Assembly: GCF_900113025.1 (NCBI RefSeq)
Contig: NZ_FONT01000003.1
Location: 354,394 to 418,393 of the forward strand
Direction of reading: 5' to 3'
Length of the DNA stretch: 64,000 nucleotides
Source: Alteribacillus iranensis
GTDB lineage: Bacteria > Bacillota > Bacilli > Bacillales > Marinococcaceae
This document shows positions 49,962 to 59,459 of the stretch, piece by piece. The position numbers were made by a program, and so were the translations under genes. The notes beneath the pieces were generated by a model. It did not search any database, had not been told where the DNA came from, and saw only the letters and a program-made list of their open reading frames with translations. The first letter of the stretch is position 1. Every line of letters begins with the position of its first letter.

Positions 49962-50405
49962 TTACTCGACGTTTAATTCATAATGATAAAATCGTGTATC
50001 CCGTACATAGTTATGTTTATCATATAGTTGTTGAGCAGGTTCATTATCTTGTGCGGTTTTCAAGGTAATGCTTTTGGCACCCGTTTCCATCGCGTACTCT
50101 TTCGCTTTGTTCAAAAGCAGTTCTGCTACCCCTTGTTTTCGAGCCTCTTTCGCTACATACAAATCATTTAATAACCATGTTCGTTTCATAGCGACGGAGG
50201 AGAAGGTAGGATAAAGTTGAGTAAACCCTACATATGTATCATTGTCTTTCACCACAAATATAACAGAATCTTTGTTTTCCAAACGTTGCCTTATGTAAGA
50301 TTTGGCAACTTCTTCATCTGAAGCTTGTTTATAAAACACGCGATAGGCATTAAATAATTGTGAAACCCCTTCTAAATCTTCCATTGTTGCCTGATATGTT
50401 TCCAT
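49962..50405 (-). CDS. GNAT-family N-acetyltransferase
   Basis: 147 residues with the GNAT core: VGFTQLYPTFSS strand, LNDLYVAKEARKQGVAELLLNKAKEYA holding the acetyl-CoA P-loop-type Q/RxxGxA motif, and a C-terminal QLYDKHNYVRDTRFYHYEL. Full length. GGGAGGGAATAC before ATG 50405. Acceptor substrate unknown. Confidence 0.92.
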   Translation of the reverse strand: METYQATMEDLEGVSQLFNAYRVFYKQASDEEVAKSYIRQRLENKDSVIFVVKDNDTYVGFTQLYPTFSSVAMKRTWLLNDLYVAKEARKQGVAELLLNKAKEYAMETGAKSITLKTAQDNEPAQQLYDKHNYVRDTRFYHYELNVE

Positions 50406-50522
50406 TTGTATTCCCTCCCTCTATGAAAATAGTATACAACTTAGTGAAGTAAGAATAAACTGTCAAATTTGACTACTTTGTATCTTTTTATTAAGTGAAG
50501 GAGAGAGGGTGAATAAAATGGG

Positions 50523-50555
50523 AAAGCCTGGATACCAGCATCCAGGCTTTCTTAT
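50523..50555 (-). terminator. Rho-independent terminator after the catalase gene
   Basis: AAAGCCTGGAT (50523-50533) pairs with ATCCAGGCTTT (50540-50550); on the minus strand it sits just after the catalase stop. Confidence 0.7.
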
Positions 50556-50560
50556 TTCTA

Positions 50561-52210
50561 TTAATACGGATCCGACTCGCGGCTTTTATCCACTGCTTGT
50601 TGTGTCGCTTCTTTATCATCAAGGGACCCTTGTGTAAATTGAATCCACTTCGATTCTTGCCCAGGAAGGCTGTCATTTTTGTTCATTTCTTCTAGTTCTT
50701 TCATTTTCATTTGAATGCCTTCTTTGACACGGCGTCCGTATTCCTCATCTGCTTTCGTGAAGTGATCAATCATGGCATCTTGAATGCGTTGATCACATAT
50801 CGCAAGGGCCTCCGAGAGGTTTTTGATTAATTCCTCTCGCTCCCACTCTTCAAAGCTGCGGTACGTTTCTCCCGCTTGTCCGTAATTATTCGGACGGTCA
50901 ATCGGGGCACTTAACGCTTCCGCATTATAGGCGGGGCGATGCGGCTTCCGTTCTTCTTCGCTCGTTTCTTCCAAGCCGCCAAGCATGGAGGGTTCATAGT
51001 TAATATGAGGGTTGCCTCCAAAGTCATTCACAGGACGGTGGTCCATTTGGCCGCGATGCTGATTAGTCCGTACTTCCGTTTTCGGAGCGTTGACCGGTAA
51101 CTGAAGATAGTTGGCACCTACCCGGTAACGTTGCGTGTCCGAATAAGAAAACGTACGGCCGATCAGCATTTTGTCGTCTGAAAAATCCATGCCATCGACG
51201 AGGACGCCGGTTCCGAACGCAGCTTGCTCAATTTCCGCATGGTAATCTTCCGGGTTCCGGTCGAGCACCATCCGACCGACCGGGCGCCACGGAAATTTAT
51301 CTTCCGGCCATAGTTTCGTATCATCGAGTGGATCAAAGTCAAGCTCCGGGTGATAGTCGTCTTCCATGATCTGGACAAACAATTCCCACTCTGGGTATTC
51401 TTCGCGTTCAATCGCTTCGTATAAATCTTGCGTCGCATGAGAGACGTTCGTTGCTTGAATTTGGTCCGCTTCTTCCTGGGTTAAGTTACGGATACCTTGC
51501 TTCGGCTCCCAATGGTATTTAACGAGAACTGCTTTTCCTTCTTCATTTACCCATTTGTACGTATTCACGCCAGAACCTTGCATGTGACGGTATGTTGCCG
51601 GAATGCCCCACGGAGAAAACAAAAATGTTATCATATGGGTTGCTTCCGGAGAGCGTGACACGAAATCAAACATCCGTTCAGGATTCGGCACGTTGGACGC
51701 CGGATCGGGTTTAAACGCATGAATCATATCCGGAAATTTCATCGCATCCCGAATAAAAAATATTTTTAAGTTATTGCCAACCATGTCCCAATTTCCGTCT
51801 TCGGTATACATCTTGATCGCAAAACCACGAGGGTCCCGCGCTGTCTCAGGGGAGTCTTTTGCTCCGGCTACGGTGGAGAAACGAACAATGAGCGGTGTCT
51901 TTTTTCCGGCCCCAGAGAAGACTTTCGCCCGTGTGTACTTTTCAATAGGCTCGTCACCGACTTTACCGTATGTTTCAAAGTAGCCATAAGCCCCAGCACC
52001 GCGCGCATGGACGACACGTTCCGGCACTTCTTCCCGGTCGAAGTGAGACATTTTCTCAAGGAAATGATAGTTCTCCATCGTACCAGGACCGCGTCTCCCA
52101 ATGGTCCGCATATTTTGGTTGTCCGTTACCAATCGGCCTTGACGTGTCGTCAGCTTTTCGCGTTTGACCCCATCTTGGTTGTTGCTTGTCATCTTATCCT
52201 TGTCTGACAC
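50561..52210 (-). CDS. Heme catalase
   Basis: Decomposes hydrogen peroxide. 549 residues, similar in length to B. subtilis KatX. Distal His in [15 protein letters not shown], Asn in [22 protein letters not shown], and the proximal heme Tyr in [15 protein letters not shown] are all present; the N-terminal [22 protein letters not shown] is typical. GAGGAGGGAATGTCG precedes ATG 52210. A C-terminal acidic/amide-rich tail follows the core. Vegetative or spore catalase cannot be decided; the upstream region was not assigned to a regulator. Confidence 0.96.
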   Translation of the reverse strand: MSDKDKMTSNNQDGVKREKLTTRQGRLVTDNQNMRTIGRRGPGTMENYHFLEKMSHFDREEVPERVVHARGAGAYGYFETYGKVGDEPIEKYTRAKVFSGAGKKTPLIVRFSTVAGAKDSPETARDPRGFAIKMYTEDGNWDMVGNNLKIFFIRDAMKFPDMIHAFKPDPASNVPNPERMFDFVSRSPEATHMITFLFSPWGIPATYRHMQGSGVNTYKWVNEEGKAVLVKYHWEPKQGIRNLTQEEADQIQATNVSHATQDLYEAIEREEYPEWELFVQIMEDDYHPELDFDPLDDTKLWPEDKFPWRPVGRMVLDRNPEDYHAEIEQAAFGTGVLVDGMDFSDDKMLIGRTFSYSDTQRYRVGANYLQLPVNAPKTEVRTNQHRGQMDHRPVNDFGGNPHINYEPSMLGGLEETSEEERKPHRPAYNAEALSAPIDRPNNYGQAGETYRSFEEWEREELIKNLSEALAICDQRIQDAMIDHFTKADEEYGRRVKEGIQMKMKELEEMNKNDSLPGQESKWIQFTQGSLDDKEATQQAVDKSRESDPY

Positions 52211-52430
52211 GACATTCCCTCCTCAAGAAGCGGTTGCCACTTCTGTAAAATTCTAAGCACCCTTTATTGTGAGCAAGAAGAAAGGAAATTATCAGGAAAA
52301 TCTGTCCTTGAATTGCAACATCATGTTATTCAGTGCCTCGTTGTGGAATGGTGAATTCTCACGTCACACTTTTTCATCCAAAACAAGACACAAGTAACGG
52401 CACGTTACCTTTACTAATTGAATATTTTTT

Positions 52431-52583
52431 TCATTGTGAGGATCGCAAAGAGGTCAGACTAAGCATTTTTTCCGTTCGGTTCTTAGCGGCAATCATTGCT
52501 GCCAAGCCGGTTATGAGACAAAGAATACCTGTAAGAATAAGAATGGTTAAAAAAATTTGAAAAATAACCCCGCCTCCACCCAT
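52431..52583 (-). CDS. 50-residue single-helix membrane protein
   Basis: Starts MGGGGVIFQIFLTILILTGI and continues the helix CLITGLAAMIAA, followed by a basic, polar tail. One transmembrane helix with cytosolic tail. The ribosome site is weak (GGGTG). Located between the catalase and DapA-like genes. A plus-strand frame on the same bases has no protein character. Tentative. Confidence 0.45.
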   Translation of the reverse strand: MGGGGVIFQIFLTILILTGILCLITGLAAMIAAKNRTEKMLSLTSLRSSQ

Positions 52584-52691
52584 GTATTACACCCAATATA
52601 CGGGAAGCCTTAAAATATGATCAATAGGAAGTTTCCCTATTTACGGAAAATATGAAAAAATATAGAGGAGAAGAAATGAGGAGGAGATAAC

Positions 52692-53483
52692 ATGAAACAT
52701 ATCAATGTGGCCATTCCCACTCCGTTTGATGAGAATGAGAACCTACGTGTAGAAACGTTTGAACCGATAATCGATTACTTACAAACCAATGGTGTGGCAT
52801 CTATTCTAGTATCCGGAAGCACAGGAGAGCAGCACTCAATGAGTATCGACGAGCGCATTCAAATCATCCAATATTTTAACAGGACATCATTTGCGGATGT
52901 CGAGCTCCTCTTCGGTGTCGCAGCCACACGATTAAAAGATGCGGTCCGGTTAATGAAAGCAGTGGAGGACTCTGCGTTCGATGGCGTCTTTCTCGGATTT
53001 CCGCCATACATTAGACCAACCCAAGAACAAGCAGTATTCTACGTGGATGAATTGGCGAAACAAACGAAGAAAGAAATTGCTCTATACAACAATCCAGCGC
53101 GGACAGGGTTTGACTTGAGTCCGGAAGCCTTACTCGAGCTAACGTCGAAGCACTCTCATATCGTCGGGTTAAAAGAAGGGGGAGACGTCGGGCGCTATGA
53201 AAACAAACACCTCCCAAAGCATTTCATTATGTTCGCGGCAGGAGACGTGAATTTTCCCGAAAAAATTAAAAACGGTTGTAATGGATTATCAAGCATGGTC
53301 GCCAATGTGTATCCGAAAGAAATCATTCATGGTTTGAAAGCTATACAAAATCAGGAGGAAGTAGATCTTCGTGCCTTACAACAGCTCATTGAAGAAGTAA
53401 CAGGCCCACAAACGATTCAACATATTAAACGGCATTATGAAAATCTAGGTATGCAAGTGGGGCCTTGCCGTGCACCGTTGTAA
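52692..53483 (+). CDS. DapA/NanA-family (beta/alpha)8 aldolase
   Basis: 263 residues of the dihydrodipicolinate synthase / N-acetylneuraminate lyase family, about 25 shorter than typical DapA. Schiff-base Lys161 in VGLKEGGD, Tyr132 in LYNNPARTG, and the GSTGE loop at 42-46 are present; Arg137 corresponds to the DapA carboxylate-binding Arg. GGAGGAGATAAC before ATG 52692. No lysine-pathway neighbours, so probably a paralogue acting on another pyruvate-derived substrate. Confidence 0.88.
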   Translation: MKHINVAIPTPFDENENLRVETFEPIIDYLQTNGVASILVSGSTGEQHSMSIDERIQIIQYFNRTSFADVELLFGVAATRLKDAVRLMKAVEDSAFDGVFLGFPPYIRPTQEQAVFYVDELAKQTKKEIALYNNPARTGFDLSPEALLELTSKHSHIVGLKEGGDVGRYENKHLPKHFIMFAAGDVNFPEKIKNGCNGLSSMVANVYPKEIIHGLKAIQNQEEVDLRALQQLIEEVTGPQTIQHIKRHYENLGMQVGPCRAPL

Positions 53484-53601
53484 ACGGAAAAGGAACGAAT
53501 AACAGCGGGGAGGGATGTGTTTTTCTTCATTTCTTTTTTGGTTGTTTAACTTTTCCTATAAAGGAAAAAGAAGAGGTGAAGATAAATAAAGAGGTGTCAG
53601 T

Positions 53602-54126
53602 ATGTTTGGGATTGTCGATTTTTTTCAACTAATATTGTCTCTCTTTTTGATCCTTCCTGCTGTCTCGATCATTAGGGAGTCGGGATATATTATCGCTGCC
53701 ACTATATTTGGAGCGAAGAATAAAAAAATTACAATCGGGGTAGGCCCGAAAATTCTAGATTTATCTTTTTTCGAGATCCGTAAGTATTATTTTATGTATA
53801 GCTGGTGTACGTATGAAAGCATACGTTATGAAGGAAAATGGGCTCACATACTTATATATTCGGCGCCGATTGCGGCAAATTTCTTCGTAGCCTTGGTCAT
53901 TAACGGATTATTGGCAGCTGACATATTGTCTGGAAGCTTTTGGGAAAAATTTATTTTTTATGCCTTTTATTTTGTGTTGTTCGATGCACTGCCATTATAC
54001 TTTCCCGACGGTCAGCCTAGTAATGGCAGGGTGGTGTTTGAGCTATTGAAATATGGAAAACGTATTGACTTCGACAAAGAAGATCCGAAAAAAATCGAAG
54101 ACGAAGGCCGCCATGTGAGAGAATAA
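53602..54126 (+). CDS. M50 (site-2 protease)-like membrane protein with destroyed zinc site
   Basis: 174 residues, about four membrane segments. The N-terminal helix runs into RESGYIIAATIFGAK, which has the exact layout of the S2P motif HExxH-xx-A-xxxGA except that both His are replaced (Arg25, Tyr29); Glu26 is kept. IGVGPKI after it and PLYFPDGQPSNGRVVFEL (Asp136) correspond to the GxGP and PxxDGGR motifs of M50 proteins. So the fold is likely M50, but zinc-dependent proteolysis is not. GAGGTGTCAGT precedes ATG 53602. Possible substrate-binding or regulatory pseudo-protease. Confidence 0.75.
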   Translation: MFGIVDFFQLILSLFLILPAVSIIRESGYIIAATIFGAKNKKITIGVGPKILDLSFFEIRKYYFMYSWCTYESIRYEGKWAHILIYSAPIAANFFVALVINGLLAADILSGSFWEKFIFYAFYFVLFDALPLYFPDGQPSNGRVVFELLKYGKRIDFDKEDPKKIEDEGRHVRE

Positions 54127-54186
54127 GAAGGCAATGAAAACACGCTCTCCGGTGTGTTACCGAAAAGCGTGAAGGATCAAAGGATA

Positions 54187-54744
54187 TTATGCATTTGTTG
54201 GCGTTTGGAGATAATCATCTGTGGAGACGACAGGTGCATACATGCTATGAATGGCGCCGACGAAGGCAGCCTGTACATCTTCGGCACGGACGACTTTGTC
54301 TTCATACGTAAGATCTAAGGTAGCACATGCGTCTTCCACTAAGGTGGAGTCATAGCCATGCTCTACGGCGGAACGAACTGTCGCATCAATACACATATGA
54401 GTCATCATCCCGCAAATGACGACTTTTGTGACTCCGTTTTCTTCTAATTTGTGGTCCAAATCAGTCTGGAAAAAGCTGTTTGGTGCATGTTTCGTAATGA
54501 CTGTTTCCTGTTCGAGCGGTTTCACGGCCTTGTGAATGTCCGCGCCTTCCGTGTTTGGCAAAAAGAAGCCAAGCCCCTCATCCTGCGCAAGGTGCTGCAC
54601 ATGAAACACAGGGTCGTTGTTTTTTCGGAAATGATCGAGAAGCTTGCCCGCATTGGCTGCCGCCGCTTCTGGCTGGCTTAACTCCATCTTGCCATTCGGA
54701 AAATAGTCGTTTTGAATATCAACAATAATTAATGCTGTGCTCAT
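54187..54744 (-). CDS. Isochorismatase-family cysteine hydrolase
   Basis: 185 residues with the catalytic triad: Asp in LIIVDIQNDYF, Lys in VITKHAPNSFF, and Cys in MMTHMCIDATVRSA. Members include nicotinamidases and isochorismatases; the short nicotinamidase zinc motif is not obvious. GAGGTGA precedes ATG 54744; the longer frame upstream is unlikely. Divergent from an Lrp/AsnC regulator that probably controls it. Confidence 0.93.
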   Translation of the reverse strand: MSTALIIVDIQNDYFPNGKMELSQPEAAAANAGKLLDHFRKNNDPVFHVQHLAQDEGLGFFLPNTEGADIHKAVKPLEQETVITKHAPNSFFQTDLDHKLEENGVTKVVICGMMTHMCIDATVRSAVEHGYDSTLVEDACATLDLTYEDKVVRAEDVQAAFVGAIHSMYAPVVSTDDYLQTPTNA

Positions 54745-54861
54745 TTTTTTCACCTCATCAGAAAATACATTATAATGAAAGTATATAGAGAGAGAACGGA
54801 TGAATCGATAGGATGATGAAACAATTTTCGAATAAATCATTTCATGGAGAAAGGAAATCAT

Positions 54862-55320
54862 ATGGAACTGGATACTATTGACGTGCAAATCCTGCAATTA
54901 CTGACAGACAACGCCCGGATGCAGTGGAAAGACATTGGTGCAGAAATACATATGACCGGGCAAGCGGTGGGGAATCGCATTAAAAAACTAGAGGATCAAG
55001 GAGTCATCAAAGCTTATTCTGTCATCGTCGACGAACTAAAATTAGGGCTGACGTATACGGCCTTCATTATCGTGCATATGAACACTGCCAATCACCAGCC
55101 CTTTATTCGTTTTATCCAGGAACGAGAGGAAGTGATGGAAGCTCACCGGGTCTCCGGAGAAGGATGCTACCATCTAAAAGTGCAAGTGTTCTCCCAAGAG
55201 CAGTTGAATCAATTGTTGAACGAAATATTAGACCATGGAAACTACAGCTTAAATCTCTCCATTCAAGAAATCAAACATCAGCATCCGGTTATGGCACATC
55301 GGAAAAGAATGAAGCAATGA
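54862..55320 (+). CDS. Lrp/AsnC-family transcriptional regulator
   Basis: 152 residues: N-terminal helix-turn-helix (DVQILQLLTDNARMQWKDIGAEIHMTGQAVGNRIKKLEDQGVI) and C-terminal RAM ligand-binding domain (AHRVSGEGCYHLKVQV). AAAGGAAATC before ATG 54862. It is divergent from the isochorismatase-family gene with a 117-bp shared promoter region, the usual layout of a local regulator and its target. Ligand unknown, probably an amino acid. Confidence 0.92.
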   Translation: MELDTIDVQILQLLTDNARMQWKDIGAEIHMTGQAVGNRIKKLEDQGVIKAYSVIVDELKLGLTYTAFIIVHMNTANHQPFIRFIQEREEVMEAHRVSGEGCYHLKVQVFSQEQLNQLLNEILDHGNYSLNLSIQEIKHQHPVMAHRKRMKQ

Positions 55321-55540
55321 TAGTTCAAGCCATAGAACCAGAGAACCTACTGCGAATGACCAGTAAGTTCTCTGTTTTGTTTCTGCCAATCATAGGTGAT
55401 TAGCGAGAGAGTTCCATTCTAAAGTATCACTATTGTATACGATCATAGCACTATCCAATTATTTACATCTTATGGGTTGATGAGTAAAAATCAAATAGTG
55501 ATACATATTACACCTACAACATTCTTGAAAGGTGGTTGAT

Positions 55541-55804
55541 GTGTTGAAAAAGAAATGGATGGGGATTGCGATGTCAGCTATTGTTTCCGCAAGTGTGTTA
55601 GCGGCTTGTAATGGTGGTGGGAACGGTGGCGGAGAAGGAGAGCCTCAAGAGCAGCCAGAAGACGTCAATTACGTTCCGACCGAGAGACGAGATGTAGAGG
55701 AAGACGCGTTTGATCAGCGAAACCAAGACAACCAAAACGTACCGGACATGTTTGACATGGAAGGAGGACCCGAAGAGGTAAGGCCGGAAATGCAGGCCAG
55801 GTAA
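55541..55804 (+). CDS. Small Gly-rich acidic lipoprotein
   Basis: 87 residues. Signal peptide with lipobox VLAAC, followed by a flexible Gly/Glu linker (NGGGNGGGEGEPQEQPED) and an acidic, amide-rich tail. Start at GTG 55541 is favoured by AGGTGG 5 nt upstream; the frame also opens at 55532. Terminator at 55828-55853. Resembles small spore-coat/lipoprotein types of bacilli, not firmly recognised. Confidence 0.75.
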   Translation: MLKKKWMGIAMSAIVSASVLAACNGGGNGGGEGEPQEQPEDVNYVPTERRDVEEDAFDQRNQDNQNVPDMFDMEGGPEEVRPEMQAR

Positions 55805-55827
55805 CAAAATAGGAATTAGTAACAATC

Positions 55828-55853
55828 GGAGCTGTACAACCACAGCTCCTTTT
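55828..55853 (+). terminator. Rho-independent terminator
   Basis: GGAGCTG (55828-55834) pairs with CAGCTCC (55843-55849), then TTTTT. Confidence 0.85.
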
Positions 55854-56015
55854 TCATGGCCCCGTTGTAAAAAATGATTTTCTTTCATCCGTGCCTGGTT
55901 CGGACGAGCAATTAAATGGTAGAATGAAAGAGAGAATTCCTCTTTTCCGGATATTCGCCCGCTTAAGGAAGGGGCGCATGAATGGAGAAGAGGGTGACGT
56001 AAAAGGATGGGGAAG

Positions 56016-56273
56016 ATGAGGAAAACATTTGAAGCGATGCATGAAGGCCATGTCATTCAAGTCGAGAATACATGGTTCAAGGGAGAGAGATTGTACATAG
56101 ACGGGGAATTGCAGGATGAGAACGTAGGCCTCGCATTACGGGCTTCTTTGCGAGGGGCCGTCACGAATCATAAAGGAGAAACCCAAGAGATTAAAGTGAC
56201 GCTAGGGGGAACCACGAAGATTGAATGCAAAATATTTGCCGACAACCGGCTCATTGAGTCTCGTGCTCTTTAA
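56016..56273 (+). CDS. Small beta-rich protein, function unknown
   Basis: 85 residues starting MRKTFEAMHEGHVIQVENTWF, with beta-strand-like alternation (KIECKIFADNRLIESRAL). No signal peptide. AAAAGG lies about 9 nt before ATG 56016 (ATG 56007 is closer than usual). A terminator follows at 56296-56330. Not recognised. Confidence 0.7.
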   Translation: MRKTFEAMHEGHVIQVENTWFKGERLYIDGELQDENVGLALRASLRGAVTNHKGETQEIKVTLGGTTKIECKIFADNRLIESRAL

Positions 56274-56295
56274 AATATGATTGCGGGATGTTCAC

Positions 56296-56330
56296 GCCAC
56301 TTCACAAAAGCAAAAGGAAGTGGCTTTTTC
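56296..56330 (+). terminator. Rho-independent terminator
   Basis: GCCACTT (56296-56302) pairs with AAGTGGC (56318-56324), then TTTTT. Confidence 0.75.
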
Positions 56331-56483
56331 ATTCGAAAAGAGACCGCGGTACTCCTCGTAATCAAAGTATTTCACATCTTCCCTCGTTGGCCGTTCCACC
56401 ACGAGCGAATCTTTTTTGCGCCTTGCGACTCTATGGCCCGTCCGTAGCACGGTATGATAAAGTGAAAGAAAGGGGGATGCCTT

Positions 56484-58127
56484 ATGAAAAAAGCATCGGT
56501 GTTTCTTTTTTTTGTTCTGCTTTTCGTACTCTATCCCAGCGTAGGGTTTGCGGTGGAGTATGACATTACAAAGACAGATATCCACGCTACGTTACATCCA
56601 GACGGGGAAGTGGAAGTAAAGGAATCACATACATACTCATTCGAAGGTGATTTTAACGGGATCACTCGTACAATAATACCGAAAGAAGACAGTGCCATAT
56701 CTGACATCACTGCTTCGGAAAACAATACGGCATTACCCGTCGAAAAAGATGGTAACCTATACAAAATTCACCGAGACGGTTCGGATGAGACGGTGACCAT
56801 AGACTTGGTTTACACGATCCAACACGGAATGGATATATATGAAGATGTGGCTCAGTTTTATTGGCCATTTTTTGACGAAAGCAATGAATCGACGTATCAA
56901 GATTTAACAATTACGATTGTACCTCCTGATGCGGGAGAAGTGAAAGCAGCATACGGCTACGACGAAGCTTATGATACAGCGTACATAAAAGATGGGGGCA
57001 TCGTCACGTTTGAATTAGGGGAAGTACCGGATGAAACAAACGGGGACATCCGGGTGGCGTATGACAGGGAATTGTTCCCCGAAGCCGCAATCACGAGTGA
57101 CGAACCGATGCTTGATACGATTCTTGCCGATAAAGAAGCGTTAGATGAAAAAGTAGCGGCGCGCGCAGAGAACAAAGCACGATGGGCAGCGATTGCCCCG
57201 TGGCTCATCGGAGGAATGACCCTTCTCGCTTTCGTTCTCACCGTTTATGGCTTGTGGAAAAGACAGGAAACGATGCATGAAGTGCGCCGCCAAGAAAAAG
57301 GAACCGGTCATTTTCCAAAGGAGGCAATGAGTCTTCCAGCCATGCTCTTATTCATGAATCATGGCCAACTTCCTGTGTCAGCGTTGACGGCCTCTTTTCT
57401 TGATCTCGTGAAAAAAGGGAACATAGAAAAACAATCGGAGAACGTCTTTCACCTGAACAATCGAAACACTGATTATGACCATGAACGGCATTTGCTGGAT
57501 TGGATGTTTGGACGGATCGGCAGCGAAGACGACACCTTGCACGTGAAAGACATCGAAGCATATACGAAAGAGAAAAAGAACCAAGTGCAATACCGCAATG
57601 ATTTTCACCAATGGCGCGAGGCGGTAAAGAGAGAATATAAACAATACAAGTTATATACCGATTTCACTGCGCCACGCTGGATAGCCGGGTTCACGGTTCT
57701 TGCAGCTCTACCTATTTCTATTTTTCTCGCCTACTATGGAGTCTTATGGTCGATCGCGGCCTTTGTACTCACTCTTTATTTCGTTGGGTTCGCCCTAGCA
57801 TATCGTCCGTTAACGATACAAGGGCATATGCTAAAAACGAAGCTTCAGACTCTCACGCTCGGTGATCAATGGAAAAAGTGGGACAGCGAAGACAGCATTC
57901 CCGCATTCTTATACCAAGCAGGAATGGGAAAACGCGATGTGTTTAAAGAGCCGGCTCGTTCCGCGGCTTCGGGGGATTGGATGATGTTCTTGCTGATTGG
58001 AAGCATGCTTCATCCGACGCTGCAAGAGGCTGACCGTCAAGCGGTTGCTACTGCTGCGACCAGTACAGGCGGCGGTGGCGGCGGAGCAGGAGTAGGAGGC
58101 GGCGGAGGAGGATCCGGTGCTTTCTAA
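56484..58127 (+). CDS. DUF2207 membrane protein
   Basis: 547 residues. Signal peptide MKKASVFLFFVLLFVLYPSVGFA; extracellular beta-sandwich DUF2207 domain (about 24-200; EYDITKTDIHATLHPDGEVEV ... DFNGITRTI); transmembrane helix about 232-252; a cytosolic winged-helix-like part (SLPAMLLFMNHGQLPVSALTASFLDLVKKGNIE); two more helices (about 395-435); and a Gly-rich tail of GGGGGG blocks ending SGAF, characteristic of the family. AAAGGGGGATGCC precedes ATG 56484. Role unknown, envelope-associated. Confidence 0.92.
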   Translation: MKKASVFLFFVLLFVLYPSVGFAVEYDITKTDIHATLHPDGEVEVKESHTYSFEGDFNGITRTIIPKEDSAISDITASENNTALPVEKDGNLYKIHRDGSDETVTIDLVYTIQHGMDIYEDVAQFYWPFFDESNESTYQDLTITIVPPDAGEVKAAYGYDEAYDTAYIKDGGIVTFELGEVPDETNGDIRVAYDRELFPEAAITSDEPMLDTILADKEALDEKVAARAENKARWAAIAPWLIGGMTLLAFVLTVYGLWKRQETMHEVRRQEKGTGHFPKEAMSLPAMLLFMNHGQLPVSALTASFLDLVKKGNIEKQSENVFHLNNRNTDYDHERHLLDWMFGRIGSEDDTLHVKDIEAYTKEKKNQVQYRNDFHQWREAVKREYKQYKLYTDFTAPRWIAGFTVLAALPISIFLAYYGVLWSIAAFVLTLYFVGFALAYRPLTIQGHMLKTKLQTLTLGDQWKKWDSEDSIPAFLYQAGMGKRDVFKEPARSAASGDWMMFLLIGSMLHPTLQEADRQAVATAATSTGGGGGGAGVGGGGGGSGAF

Positions 58128-58165
58128 GCTCGAAGTGATGGAGAATGTAAGATGGAGGAATCATT

Positions 58166-59386
58166 GTGAACAGCCCAATTGAAAAACCGCTTCAGGTGGA
58201 ACAAAAAACAAACATGCATTACTGGTTATTATTTATCGGTATTATTTTCATCGGTACAAACTTAAGAGCGCCGTTGACATCCGTTGGGGCTTTAATTCCT
58301 GAGATACGGGACGACTTTGGGATAAGTAACGCGCTCGCTGGTTCGATTACGACGCTTCCGTTACTTGCATTTGCATTGCTTTCTCCATTTGCGCCAAGGA
58401 TAGCCAACCGATTTGGAATGGAGGTCACGATGGCGGGAGCCCTTCTCCTTCTTTTTCTCGGTATTGTGATCCGTTCCTTGGCCGGTCTCTCGTTTTTATT
58501 TACGGGAACGTTGTTCGTCGGCCTTGCGATTGCAATGGGGAATGTTTTAATCCCCGGTCTTGTTAAACTGAATTTTCCGCTTCGAACGGGAATTATGACC
58601 GGCTTGTATGCGGTCTCGATGAATATTTTCGGAGCGTTAGGGTCCGGGCTCAGTGTCCCGATCTCGTCTCTCGGTAATGTAGGCTGGAGAGGATCACTCG
58701 CTGTGTGGGGACTCATGACGGTTCTCGCTCTACTCGTTTGGATCCCGCAATTGCGAAAGCCCCGTGAAGCGAGACCTGCAAAGAAAGCATCCGGACGAAA
58801 AACGAAAAGTCTGTGGCGCTCATCTTTAGCCTGGCAAATCACGATTTTCATGGGACTCCAGTCTTTATTTTTTTACACAACCATTACTTGGCTGCCGGAC
58901 ATTTTACAGGTTCACGGGTATAGCTCGAGTGAAGCAGGCTGGGTCGTGTTTTTCATGCAAGTGGCTTTAATTCCAGTTACATTTATCATGCCTGTGGCAG
59001 CGGAAAAAGTGAAAAACCAAGTAGGGTTAAGTGTAGGAACTGCAGTACTGTTTCTCATTGGATTTCTTGGCTTACTGCAAGGAGGGGTATGGACTCCGCT
59101 GTATGCTGCATTAATCGGAATGGGATGTGGTAGCGGCTTCAGTTTAGCGATGATGTTTTTTACACTGCGATCGAATGATGGATATGAGGCAGCCCAAATG
59201 TCGGGAATGGCTCAGTCCTTCGGGTACTTACTTGCTGCTATTGGGCCCGTCGCAGTCGGTGCCTTTCAAGATATCAGCGGCAGCTGGACCGTGCCGCTAC
59301 TCTTGTTAACCGCGATTGCGGTCCTTTTTCTCCTAGCAGGCATCGGAGCCGGCAAAGACCGGGTGATCCAGAGGGAATCCTTGTAA
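58166..59386 (+). CDS. MFS transporter, CynX/NimT family
   Basis: 406 residues with twelve predicted membrane helices. CynX/NimT-family phrases: GTNLRAPLTSVGALIPEIRDDFG in helix 1, GNVLIPGLVKLNFP in helix 4-5, and MSGMAQSFGYLLAAIGPVAVGA in the C-terminal half. GTG 58166 is preceded by GGAGGAATC. Exports or imports a small anion or drug-like compound; substrate unknown. 38 nt after the DUF2207 gene and 73 nt before pepF. Confidence 0.92.
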   Translation: MNSPIEKPLQVEQKTNMHYWLLFIGIIFIGTNLRAPLTSVGALIPEIRDDFGISNALAGSITTLPLLAFALLSPFAPRIANRFGMEVTMAGALLLLFLGIVIRSLAGLSFLFTGTLFVGLAIAMGNVLIPGLVKLNFPLRTGIMTGLYAVSMNIFGALGSGLSVPISSLGNVGWRGSLAVWGLMTVLALLVWIPQLRKPREARPAKKASGRKTKSLWRSSLAWQITIFMGLQSLFFYTTITWLPDILQVHGYSSSEAGWVVFFMQVALIPVTFIMPVAAEKVKNQVGLSVGTAVLFLIGFLGLLQGGVWTPLYAALIGMGCGSGFSLAMMFFTLRSNDGYEAAQMSGMAQSFGYLLAAIGPVAVGAFQDISGSWTVPLLLLTAIAVLFLLAGIGAGKDRVIQRESL

Positions 59387-59459
59387 CAGTAACCTTTGTT
59401 TATGCTCAAAGGGAAGAGGGAAAAATGAGGTAGATTATATAGTAACAGGAGGAGGAGCT

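Noticed and set aside
56292-56585. Minus-strand frame of 97 codons overlapping the start of the DUF2207 gene
   Set aside because: Covers the terminator at 56296-56330 and the DUF2207 start region; no plausible start signal, although the last 40 codons look partly protein-like.
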